A stretch of DNA of 10,904 nucleotides from DAOUMU01 sp034409055 (GTDB lineage Bacteria > Chloroflexota > Anaerolineae > 4572-78 > J111), in contig DAOUMU010000448.1 of NCBI GenBank assembly GCA_034409055.1, positions 1-10,904 on the forward strand. The letters run 5' to 3'. The translations under genes and the position numbers were made by a program. Shown here piece after piece: positions 1-5,934 of the stretch. Below the pieces are notes generated by a model. That model made no database searches. It was not told where the DNA came from and was given only the letters and a program-made list of their open reading frames with translations. Position 1 is the first letter of the stretch. The number at the start of each line of letters is the position of its first letter.

Positions 1-59
1 CGGGTTGCGTGTTGCGTGTTGCGTGGTGCGTGTTGCGTGTTGCGTGTTGCGTGGTGTGA
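1..59. repeat. Heptamer tandem array (GTTGCGT)n, copy at window start
   Basis: Seven consecutive 7-bp units occupy 4-52 (GTTGCGT, with one GGTGCGT variant at 25-31), followed by a degenerate unit at 53-59. Three units equal 21 bp, so on the minus strand the array is translated as a heptapeptide pattern TQHATRN inside the partial membrane protein gene. The same heptamer recurs near 4503-4535. The array continues off the window edge, so its full length is unknown. Confidence 0.9.
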
Positions 60-1497
60 ACTGATTGGTTAGTAGAGTGAAAGCGGTGGCTGATAGAAAA
101 CTGGCGCAGAAGATGGCCGGGCCGAGCATGCGCCAGGGGAATTCGGTTAGTTCCAGCAGGGGGACGGTTTCCCACATTACTTGTGATTGGGGTACGGCCA
201 GAAAGGCGTACAAGAATAGGAAAAAAGTAAAGAAGAGGGCATGGGGAATGGGCCAGGAGGTGAGTCCACCGGGTACACAAGGTGAGTCCATAGCCTGGGT
301 AACCTGTTGCGTATTGCCTGTACTTGTGCCTGCGCGAAGGACAGGTGTTGCGTACTGCCTGGCTAATTTGATACCGTAGATGAGTAAGGCGATGATGCCC
401 AGGCTCGCTCCGATGATCTGGGGCAGGCCGAGGCTGAGGGGAAATTCGGGGTTGATGGCGGCCAGGTCGAGCGGCAGGGGAGGGGACAGAAATTCGGACA
501 GGCTGATGTAGTTTTCACGGAAATCAAAAAAGCCCCGGGTAATGCCTTCCAGTTTGATTTGGTCACGCTCGCCAAAGGCGGGCAGCCAGAAGATCGCCGC
601 CAGCCCCAGGCCGAGGAGGAGGCCACCGATCACGCGACTGGGATAAAGAGTGAAGGAGTGTATGAAACGTAAAACGTAAACCCGCAGGGCAAATGACGTA
701 AAACGTAAAAGGTGATGGGGGATGGGGGATGGGGGATGGGTGATGTTATTCGTTGATTCGCCGATTCGCCGATTCGCCAACCTGTGCCCGATAGGGTATT
801 CGCCATTCGCCGATTCGCCATTCGCCATTCGCTGATTCGCCATTAGAAATAGCAGATAGGCCAGGAAGAGGGGCATAAAAATCATAGCACTGATGTTGTG
901 GCTGAGGAGTAAGCCGGCCAGGGATAAGGCTGCGGCGACCCAGTAGCGGGGACGGCCGTCGGTGATGAGGCCGTGGAAGGCCCAGAAGATAAGGGGGTAA
1001 AAGGCCAGGCCGGTAAATTGGCCGTAGTTGCCCTGGATGTAAGCTTCACGCAGGCGGTAAGGGGCGTAAACGTACACGGCGGCAGCCACCAGGGCCGGGC
1101 CAGGGCCAAAGATGCGCCGGGCAAAAAGAAACATGCCCAGGCTGTAGAGTAGAAAATCAAGGATGAGCACGGCTTTCATGGCCTCGTCCAGGGGCAGGTC
1201 AAACAGATGAAAAATTTGGGTTAGTTGGTATAGGGAGGGGGGGGCGTAGCTAAAAATGGGCATGCCGTGGCCCAGGGCCAAATCGGTGCCCCAGCGGGGA
1301 TAGAAGTTGCCCTCTTGCCAGGCCTGGTTTAGTTCGACCTGCCGCATCAAGTGGACCGGCCCATCGGCCGTGTTGGGCAGCCCGGCATGGGTGAGCAAGG
1401 GCATCACGGCAAAAAGCGGCAGCACCAAAGCCAGGAGAAGGCCGTAGTCGATTTGCAATTTACGATTTACGATTTTCGATTTTCGATTAGGCTTCAC
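1..1497 (-). CDS. PTPS-related multi-pass membrane protein, partial (3' end outside window)
   Basis: The minus-strand frame is open from base 1497 to the window edge (499 codons, no stop), so the C-terminus is missing. An in-frame TAA at 1501-1503 makes GTG at 1497 the furthest possible start; the Shine-Dalgarno is weak, and TTG at 1461 is an alternative. The protein is clearly paralogous to the upstream 4691-1638 product: both share GLPxxADxPxHL in the first loop, PRWxxxLAxGxGxP, APPxxY, an APxxLRE stretch, FWLPAFxER and EFPWRML. I assign it to the PTPS-related membrane family (Pfam PF10131 type), which resembles GT-C sugar transferases; activity and substrate are unknown. Hydrophobic segments recur from residue 17 onward. 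Unlike its paralogue it carries repeat-derived stretches at residues 1-15, about 219-284, 380-411 and 479-499, all in frame. It may be functional with expanded loops, or may be drifting. I see no clear promoter of its own. Confidence 0.8.
   Translation of the reverse strand, partial: MKPNRKSKIVNRKLQIDYGLLLALVLPLFAVMPLLTHAGLPNTADGPVHLMRQVELNQAWQEGNFYPRWGTDLALGHGMPIFSYAPPSLYQLTQIFHLFDLPLDEAMKAVLILDFLLYSLGMFLFARRIFGPGPALVAAAVYVYAPYRLREAYIQGNYGQFTGLAFYPLIFWAFHGLITDGRPRYWVAAALSLAGLLLSHNISAMIFMPLFLAYLLFLMANQRMANGESANGEYPIGHRLANRRIGESTNNITHPPSPIPHHLLRFTSFALRVYVLRFIHSFTLYPSRVIGGLLLGLGLAAIFWLPAFGERDQIKLEGITRGFFDFRENYISLSEFLSPPLPLDLAAINPEFPLSLGLPQIIGASLGIIALLIYGIKLARQYATPVLRAGTSTGNTQQVTQAMDSPCVPGGLTSWPIPHALFFTFFLFLYAFLAVPQSQVMWETVPLLELTEFPWRMLGPAIFCASFLSATAFTLLTNQFTPRNTQHATRTTQHATRNP
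305..361. repeat. Repeat-derived insert with TTGCGT and AGGACAGG words
   Basis: A 16-bp segment at 305-320 is repeated with one mismatch at 346-361 (TGTTGCGTAYTGCCTG). Between them, 329-345 reads CCTGCGCGAAGGACAGG, a degenerate relative of the TCGCTCAGGACAGG core at 4544-4557 and 4582-4595. It lies in frame within the partial membrane protein gene, in a stretch (residues 380-411) where the paralogue has different sequence, so I read it as an insertion of the same repeat family. Confidence 0.6.
661..846. repeat. Composite short-period repeat block inside coding sequence
   Basis: Several 7- to 8-bp word families follow one another: ACGTAAA words near 666-710, GATGGGG/GATGGGT units near 714-743, GATTCGCC units near 755-778, and ATTCGCC/GATTCGCC words near 799-844. 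The block is in frame in the minus-strand membrane protein gene and encodes low-complexity sequence rich in MAN, GES and IPHHL-type stretches at about residues 219-284. This is exactly the loop before the FWLPAF segment. The paralogue also has unconserved sequence at this loop, but shorter and unrelated. Confidence 0.8.
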
Positions 1498-1520
1498 GTT
1501 TTACGTCTCACGTGTCACGT
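1451..1520. repeat. Continuous 7-bp-period array over a gene start
   Basis: Ten consecutive heptamers keep phase: ATTTGCA, ATTTACG twice, ATTTTCG twice, ATTAGGC, TTCACGT, TTTACGT, CTCACGT, GTCACGT. The word drifts from an ATTTACG type to a TCACGT type without losing the 7-bp register. The array spans the GTG start (1497) of the minus-strand membrane protein and encodes its first 15 or so residues, including a basic stretch. The region 1521-1568 between this array and the palindrome holds nothing else I can identify. Confidence 0.85.
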
Positions 1521-1568
1521 TCTAATACTTTATAGTGTTACGCAACATTTGCCCTATCCCCGCCAGAA

Positions 1569-1624
1569 TTATGGAGTCCAAAGTGCACTTTGGACTCCAT
1601 AACTGCACTTTGGACTCCATAACT
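1569..1624. repeat. 34-bp perfect palindrome with adjoining 20-bp duplication
   Basis: Bases 1569-1602 form a perfect palindrome centred at 1585/1586 with 17-bp arms (core ATGGAGTCCAAAGTG and its complement). The right half is then duplicated: a 20-bp unit at 1585-1604 is repeated exactly at 1605-1624, ending 13 bp before the stop codon of the upstream minus-strand gene. It sits in the 140-bp gap between the two paralogues. A hairpin here could end or attenuate transcription between them, but there is no T-run on the minus strand, so a standard intrinsic terminator is not supported. Confidence 0.9.
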
Positions 1625-1637
1625 GCGGCTTGCTGCT

Positions 1638-4600
1638 CTATTGTTTGTCAATCACAACCTTGGTCAGTTCAACAAAATCAGCGCCGTCAAGAGTCACCAA
1701 GCGCTGCTGGGTGATCGGATGGTACAGTCCCACAATGAGTCGGTATTGGCCGGGTTGAACCTGATCCAGCGGGACGTGGCGCGGGTCAATAATCGTCTGG
1801 TTTGGCAACCAGGTCGAGGTCGGATAAGCGCCATCTAGCGGCGGACGATCAAAACCGGTTACCAGATTCTGGTTCAAATCCAGCAGTTGGGCAAAAACAG
1901 TATAATCCGTTTGCAGCGGTTTGTCAGTTTGCCAGGCCAGCTTAAAATCAAGCCGCTCCGGCGTCAGGGAAACAAGTTCAAAACCGGTCAGGTGGATCGT
2001 CTCATGGTTGTGGCTAAATGATGTGTCAAGCGGTTGAGCCAGACGAGCCGGTCGCTGCCGGGCGGGTGGGGCGACATTAACGATGGTCAACTGGGCCGTA
2101 TCCCCGCTGCCATCGGCCAGGGCCAGCAAGCGGCCCTGGTCAGGATCGATGAGACCGGCCCGAACTGCATAGGCCATCGGCGGCGTGTTTGGCGGCAGAA
2201 TCAGGTCATGTTCGTCACGGATGTAGCGGACCGTATCCCAATGGAACGTAGGCAGATTACTTTCGGTGGTCACGTCCCCCGGCGTGTAGTTGGTGGCATC
2301 GGCCACGGTACTGAAATCGTCCAACCGGTCCAGGTGCACAAACGGCTGGAGGTTCGCTTTGATCGGCGCGGTATCGGTTTGCCAGTAGAGGACGACCTGC
2401 AAATAGCCCCCGGCCGGCACCACTGTTTTGTTCAGATTGTAGCCGATGAGACGGATGCCTTTTTCAAATTCGATCTCAGTTTGGTGTTGAGCCGGCAGAA
2501 CCTGGCCAGGCGGTGACTTCACGGTAAAAACAGGCCGGAGCACCGGTTTGAGCCAGAGGGCTCCCGCTATAATCAGGAGTATGCTGATCACGGTGGGTAC
2601 GGATTTGAGAGGTAGACCTGGCTTTTTAGATACTGGCCGCTGACCGCTGATGAAATGCCCTTTGGGTACCGCTGACCGCCTATAGTGAGCAACACCGGCC
2701 ATGGCCAACCCGACGATGGTCAAACCGGTCAGGACCATGGCCGCGATACGATCCGGCGTTTCGCCGAAATGTACGGTCAAGGTGTGTTGGCCGGCTGGGA
2801 TATCGATCAGGATCAGGCCGGTTTCAGCCTCCGGCCGGAGGCTGGTCGGGTGGTCATCGAGCCTGGCTCGCCAGCCGGGGTAATCGAACTGGAACAAACG
2901 CAGGGTAAAGGGCCGGGGGCTATGGAGACGATAGCGGTGGGTAACGGCAGTTTGCTCGATCAGCTCGGCGGTCGCTCCGGTGGGCAGGCTGGAGCGGTCG
3001 AGACGCTCTGGAATTTGGCCGGCCTGGAACGTCTCCACCAGGGGAGAGGTGGTCGGTGGCTGGCTGACGGTTTGGGGCAGATATTCGCTGAGCGTGGTCG
3101 TACCGACCGATTGGGAACGCCGCTCGTAATCAATCTGGTCGGCGATGGTTAACCGGCCATATTGGCTAAAGGCCGTCACCGGATAGAGATAGGGGGCCAC
3201 GCCGAACAGTTGCAACAGCAGGCAGACCGCGGTCAGGGGGCGGCGCAGTTTTGCCGGCGGCAACAACAGGGCCGCCCCGGCTAAAAAAGCCAGTCCCAGG
3301 TTGGCCAGCCCCAACATGCGCCAGGGAAATTCGGCCACTTGCAAGATGGTGATCGTTTCCCAGATGGGCCGTGAAGCTGGCAAAGTCAGAAAAACGGCAC
3401 TGGCGGCAACAAGGGCAAAGAAAAAGATGACGCGGGCGGTAGACGGTAGACGGTCAACGGATTGCCCCCCGGTTGCCGGTTCCGATTGGCTGGCTCTCAA
3501 CCATATGCCGCCTAATAGACCTAGCGTGGCCAGGCCAAGGGTGACCAGGCCCAGGGTCAAAGGGGCATACGGATTGGCGGCGCGAGCGTCCAGCGGTTGG
3601 ATCCAGGCCGCCAGTTCGGTCCAGTGGGGATAGCGGACAAAGAAGGGACTTTTCTCCAGGTAGATATCGACCTGGGCCCGGGTGTAGAAACGCTCGCTAA
3701 AGGCCGGTAGCCAGAAGAAGGCGGACAGCAACAGGCCAAGCGGGATGGCCAGCCAGGCATGATAGGGAGCAGAGGCGCACCCTGACGGGCACAGGCGGAG
3801 GAGGAGGGGAGATGGGCGATTGACCGGTGTTGAGCTTATTTTCTCATCGGTTGCCCTTGCCCCCAGCAGGAGAATAACCCCGTACAGTCCGACCACAGGG
3901 GTGAAAACAAACGCATGAAACAGGTGGCTTAACATCACGCCTGCGTAGAAGATCGCGGACAGCACGGCCCACCCCCAGGCCCGAGCGCGAGCCGCCCGGG
4001 TCATTGCCCACAGGCACCACGGAAACAGGCCGATGGCCAAGAATTGGGGAACGTTGCCGCCGTACAACAATACTTCACGCAAAGCAAAGGGGGCAAAGGC
4101 ATAGGCCGTGCCTGCGACCAGACCGGCTTCGACGCTGTTTAAGAGGTCACGAGCCAGCAGGTACATACCAGTTGCATACAGAAGAATGGTCACAATCATC
4201 AGGGTTTTCAGGGCGGCCTCAAGGGTCAAGCCGGCAGTGTGGAAAATCAACCCCAGTAAATAGGGTAACGGCGGGGCAAAAACAAACAACGGGTAGCCAT
4301 ACCCGTAAGCCAGGTTAGGCGCCCAGCGGGGGACAATCATCCCAGGCGCCCAGGCTCGCCCATATTCCATAGTCCGGTAAAGGTGAATGGGCGTGTCGGC
4401 TGCCGTGGGCAAACCGGGTTGCCACAGGCTTTGGCTGATGAACAGAGTCAGTAGCGCGGCCAGGATGAGACCGGCGTCTATTTGATGCAAGAAGCGTGAG
4501 GCGTGTTGCGTGTTGCGTGTTGCGTGTTGCGTCCCTTCGGCTTCGCTCAGGACAGGATTGCGTGTTGCGTCCCTTCGGCCTCGCTCAGGACAGGATTGCG

Positions 4601-4691
4601 TGTTGCTACCTGCTACCCTGCCACCTGCTACCCTGCCATCTGCAACTCTGCGACCTGCTACCTTGCGACCTGCTACCTTGCGACCTGACAT
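1638..4691 (-). CDS. PTPS-related membrane protein with two C-terminal beta domains
   Basis: The 1017-residue product is a large integral membrane protein. Residues 1-66 are encoded by tandem repeats (pentapeptide GRKVA-like, then TQHATRN-like) and are probably not conserved. ATG 4691 has no Shine-Dalgarno sequence; TTG at 4490 (residue 68), just before the first helix, is a plausible alternative. About ten hydrophobic segments span residues 70-520, with GLPTAADTPIHL in the first loop, FFWLPAF and EFPWRML. A soluble YPGW domain (about 600-645) has the G-x-L-I-x-I-P-A-G-x-H pattern of YfhO-like proteins. Helices follow near 649-667 and 695-718. Two related beta-rich modules lie at about 737-860 and 895-1015, each with an L-x-WQTD strand and an ending of the type Y-x-(L/V)-x-x-G-L. 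The family is PTPS-related (PF10131 type); a GT-C-like sugar transfer role at the cell surface is inference. A paralogue lies immediately downstream. Confidence 0.85.
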   Translation of the reverse strand: MSGRKVAGRKVAGRRVADGRVAGGRVAGSNTQSCPERGRRDATRNPVLSEAEGTQHATRNTQHASRFLHQIDAGLILAALLTLFISQSLWQPGLPTAADTPIHLYRTMEYGRAWAPGMIVPRWAPNLAYGYGYPLFVFAPPLPYLLGLIFHTAGLTLEAALKTLMIVTILLYATGMYLLARDLLNSVEAGLVAGTAYAFAPFALREVLLYGGNVPQFLAIGLFPWCLWAMTRAARARAWGWAVLSAIFYAGVMLSHLFHAFVFTPVVGLYGVILLLGARATDEKISSTPVNRPSPLLLRLCPSGCASAPYHAWLAIPLGLLLSAFFWLPAFSERFYTRAQVDIYLEKSPFFVRYPHWTELAAWIQPLDARAANPYAPLTLGLVTLGLATLGLLGGIWLRASQSEPATGGQSVDRLPSTARVIFFFALVAASAVFLTLPASRPIWETITILQVAEFPWRMLGLANLGLAFLAGAALLLPPAKLRRPLTAVCLLLQLFGVAPYLYPVTAFSQYGRLTIADQIDYERRSQSVGTTTLSEYLPQTVSQPPTTSPLVETFQAGQIPERLDRSSLPTGATAELIEQTAVTHRYRLHSPRPFTLRLFQFDYPGWRARLDDHPTSLRPEAETGLILIDIPAGQHTLTVHFGETPDRIAAMVLTGLTIVGLAMAGVAHYRRSAVPKGHFISGQRPVSKKPGLPLKSVPTVISILLIIAGALWLKPVLRPVFTVKSPPGQVLPAQHQTEIEFEKGIRLIGYNLNKTVVPAGGYLQVVLYWQTDTAPIKANLQPFVHLDRLDDFSTVADATNYTPGDVTTESNLPTFHWDTVRYIRDEHDLILPPNTPPMAYAVRAGLIDPDQGRLLALADGSGDTAQLTIVNVAPPARQRPARLAQPLDTSFSHNHETIHLTGFELVSLTPERLDFKLAWQTDKPLQTDYTVFAQLLDLNQNLVTGFDRPPLDGAYPTSTWLPNQTIIDPRHVPLDQVQPGQYRLIVGLYHPITQQRLVTLDGADFVELTKVVIDKQ
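4499..4687. repeat. Nested repeat array over the membrane-protein gene start
   Basis: Three families abut. (1) Heptamers GTTGCGT at about 4503-4532. (2) A 38-bp unit at 4531-4568, repeated at 4569-4606 with a single T/C difference, containing the TTCGCTCAGGACAGG word common in Chloroflexota genomes. (3) A 15-bp unit (type CGACCTGCTACCTTG) repeated five times at 4606-4680 plus a 7-bp partial to 4687; the last two full units are identical. Fifteen bases equal five codons, so on the minus strand this last array gives a GRKVA-type pentapeptide repeat at the annotated N-terminus of the 1017-residue protein. Confidence 0.9.
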
Positions 4692-4699
4692 GACGTTGG

Positions 4700-4727
4700 A
4701 CTATACCATAGATTACCTTGGACGCAA
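4700..4727 (-). promoter_or_regulatory. Candidate promoter for the minus-strand membrane-protein genes
   Basis: On the minus strand TTGCGT (4727-4722), a 16-bp spacer and TATAGT (4705-4700) resemble a sigma-70 promoter. The expected start point would fall at about 4692, practically at the ATG at 4691, which implies either a leaderless message or translation from a later start such as TTG 4490. The match is moderate, and the -35 hexamer overlaps the neighbouring palindrome. Confidence 0.4.
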
Positions 4728-4741
4728 CCCTTGCAAGGGTT
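4726..4741. promoter_or_regulatory. 16-bp perfect palindrome in the divergent intergenic region
   Basis: AACCCTTGCAAGGGTT is a perfect palindrome with 8-bp half-sites. It overlaps the candidate minus-strand -35 hexamer and lies 20 bp upstream of the plus-strand -35. That position suits a dimeric regulator acting on both divergent units, but no regulator gene is in the window. Chance occurrence cannot be excluded. Confidence 0.4.
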
Positions 4742-4761
4742 TTAGGCTTGCTGCCAGCGGA

Positions 4762-4790
4762 TTGTCAGCCGGGAGGGCGTGTGATACAAT
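4762..4790 (+). promoter_or_regulatory. Sigma-70-like promoter for the small membrane protein gene
   Basis: TTGTCA (4762-4767), a 17-bp spacer and TACAAT (4785-4790) each match the consensus at five of six positions with ideal spacing. Transcription would start near 4797, leaving a short leader with AAGGA (4802-4806) in front of ATG 4815. The same TTGTCA plus 17-bp spacing is seen upstream of the McrB-like gene. Confidence 0.65.
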
Positions 4791-4814
4791 GGACGAAATA
4801 AAAGGACCGTGACC

Positions 4815-5072
4815 ATGATTGAAGCATTACTGGCTTTGGCTATTACCATGATCGCCCTGGGATGGATCGTGTGGCGTGTGCGGCGTCACAAACCACGGAA
4901 CAGAGGTCGCTTAATTGGTGTCCTCGTTTTGATGGTACTGGTGATGTACGCCGTGAACCTGGGGACGGGGTATAACTATCGGATCCAGTTTTGGTTTGGT
5001 GCAATAACCGCCATCCTCATGGCGGTGGCCACCTATGTCGAGACAGAACCGAGGTATCCTCTCCAAAAGTAA
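4815..5072 (+). CDS. Small integral membrane protein, unknown function
   Basis: The 85-residue product is almost entirely hydrophobic. Helix 1 covers about residues 3-22, a basic loop (RRHKPRNRGR) follows, helix 2 spans about 33-52, and a third, weaker helix about 58-74; the tail is short and polar. The basic loop suggests that this segment faces the cytoplasm. I chose ATG 4815 because AAGGA lies 8 bases upstream; the in-frame GTG at 4809 is too close to that site. A good promoter precedes it and a long inverted repeat begins directly at its stop codon, so it may be a single-gene unit, although the glycosyltransferase gene follows on the same strand 108 bp later. I do not recognise the family. 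The compact gene with well-formed signals argues that it is real. Confidence 0.7.
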   Translation: MIEALLALAITMIALGWIVWRVRRHKPRNRGRLIGVLVLMVLVMYAVNLGTGYNYRIQFWFGAITAILMAVATYVETEPRYPLQK

Positions 5073-5136
5073 GGGCGAGGCAAGTCGGATTGGTCGTGAT
5101 GGAAGCAAACAAGCCACGCTCCGACTTGCCTCGCCC
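5073..5136. repeat. Long-armed inverted repeat (GGGCGAGGCAAGTCGGA), copy 1
   Basis: A 17-bp arm at 5073-5089 is perfectly complementary to 5120-5136, with a 30-base loop. It begins at the base after the TAA of the small membrane protein gene. A second copy, with a swapped base pair in the stem, follows the McrC-like gene at the window end. The stem is GC-rich and could stop RNA polymerase or protect a 3' end, but no T-run follows, so it is not a typical intrinsic terminator; a dispersed repeat is equally possible. Confidence 0.9.
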
Positions 5137-5180
5137 CTACGTCACCAACAAATTTGAAAAGGATACGAACCGAGGAAGGA

Positions 5181-5927
5181 ATGACTGAACCGAATTCACC
5201 AGTTGCATCTCCACAAATATCGATTGTATTACCTACTTATGATGAAGCCGACAATATTGAGCTACTGATCGACCGGACGCTGCAAGCTCTGGGAGATTAT
5301 CCGGGCGGGGTGGAAGTGGTGGTGGTCGATGATGACTCGCCGGACGGGACATGGCAGTTGGTGGCGGAAAAGGCCAAAGCCGACCCTCGGGTGCGGCTGA
5401 TCCATCGAACGACCGAGAGGGGGCTGACCAGCGCCATCAGCCGGGGTCTCCACGAGGCCCGGGGGCAATGGGCCGGCTGGATGGATTGCGATTTGAGTAT
5501 GCCGCCGGAAAAGTGGCCTGACCTGGCCGAGGCCCTGGCCCAGGGGGCCGGGCTGGCCGTCGGGTCACGCTACGTACCGGGTGGCGGCGATATAGCGCAC
5601 TCCTTCACCGGTCGCCTCCTTTCCCGGGTGATTAATGTCTGGGCCGGGCTGATGCTGGACGGCTCGATTAAGGATTACACCAGTGGCTTTATTTTAGGCC
5701 GCCAGGAGATTTTTGATCAAATCGACCTGCGCGGTGATTACGGCGAATATTGCATCGACCTGTTGTATCGCACCAGGCGGGCCGGCTACACCATCCGCGA
5801 GTTGCCTTACCTGTGTGTTCCCCGTGAGGCCGGCGAGAGTAAAACGGCCACCAATGTCTGGGGCTATCTCAGCCGGGGGGTCAATTATATCAAGACGGTG
5901 TTCCGTTTGAGGTTTGGGTCGGATTGA
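5181..5927 (+). CDS. Family 2 glycosyltransferase, DPM1-like (polyprenyl-phosphate sugar synthase)
   Basis: The 248-residue product has the GT-A fold signature of family GT2. ISIVLPTYDEADNI (residues 13-26) and VVVVDDDSPDGTW (46-58) bind the nucleotide sugar, and D102-C-D104 in WMDCDLSMPPE is the metal-binding DxD. A GSRYVPGGG stretch, YTSGF and PREAGESK follow, as in dolichol-phosphate mannose synthases. By family it should transfer a sugar from a nucleotide donor to a polyprenyl phosphate at the cytoplasmic membrane face; mannose versus glucose cannot be told. No C-terminal membrane segments are present, so it is of the short DPM1-like type. ATG 5181 is preferred because GAGG (5172-5175) precedes it; the in-frame TTG at 5154 would add nine residues. 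The ABC-F gene begins 7 bp after its stop. The product could supply lipid-linked sugar to the PTPS-related proteins encoded nearby (inference). Confidence 0.88.
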   Translation: MTEPNSPVASPQISIVLPTYDEADNIELLIDRTLQALGDYPGGVEVVVVDDDSPDGTWQLVAEKAKADPRVRLIHRTTERGLTSAISRGLHEARGQWAGWMDCDLSMPPEKWPDLAEALAQGAGLAVGSRYVPGGGDIAHSFTGRLLSRVINVWAGLMLDGSIKDYTSGFILGRQEIFDQIDLRGDYGEYCIDLLYRTRRAGYTIRELPYLCVPREAGESKTATNVWGYLSRGVNYIKTVFRLRFGSD

Positions 5928-5934
5928 TTGCCTG

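Noticed and set aside
363..1160. Short minus-strand reading frames at 363-626, 630-821 and 882-1160
   Set aside because: They are out of frame with the conserved 1-1497 frame, which has no stop codon and aligns with the paralogue. Their translations are rich in Ser and Pro and show no family motifs.
1231..1245. Frameshift at the run of eight G in the left-edge membrane protein gene
   Set aside because: Reading through the run keeps the frame: the translation around it (YAPPSLYQLTQIF) aligns with the paralogue (FAPPLPYLLGLIF), so no error is needed.
2034..3152. Plus-strand open frames opposite the large membrane protein gene (2034-2516, 2685-3152)
   Set aside because: They are antisense shadows of a gene with clear domain structure; no ribosome binding site or recognisable motif.
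4499..4687. Possible CRISPR array
   Set aside because: The units are directly tandem without unique spacers, are 7, 15 and 38 bp long, and no cas genes are near.
4699..4741. tRNA or structured RNA in the divergent region
   Set aside because: Only a 16-bp palindrome is present; no cloverleaf pairing or conserved tRNA loop sequence can be found.
5073..5136. Intrinsic terminator after the small membrane protein gene
   Set aside because: The stem is long and GC-rich but the loop is 30 bases and no T-run follows; the second copy elsewhere favours a dispersed repeat. A role at the 3' end remains possible.
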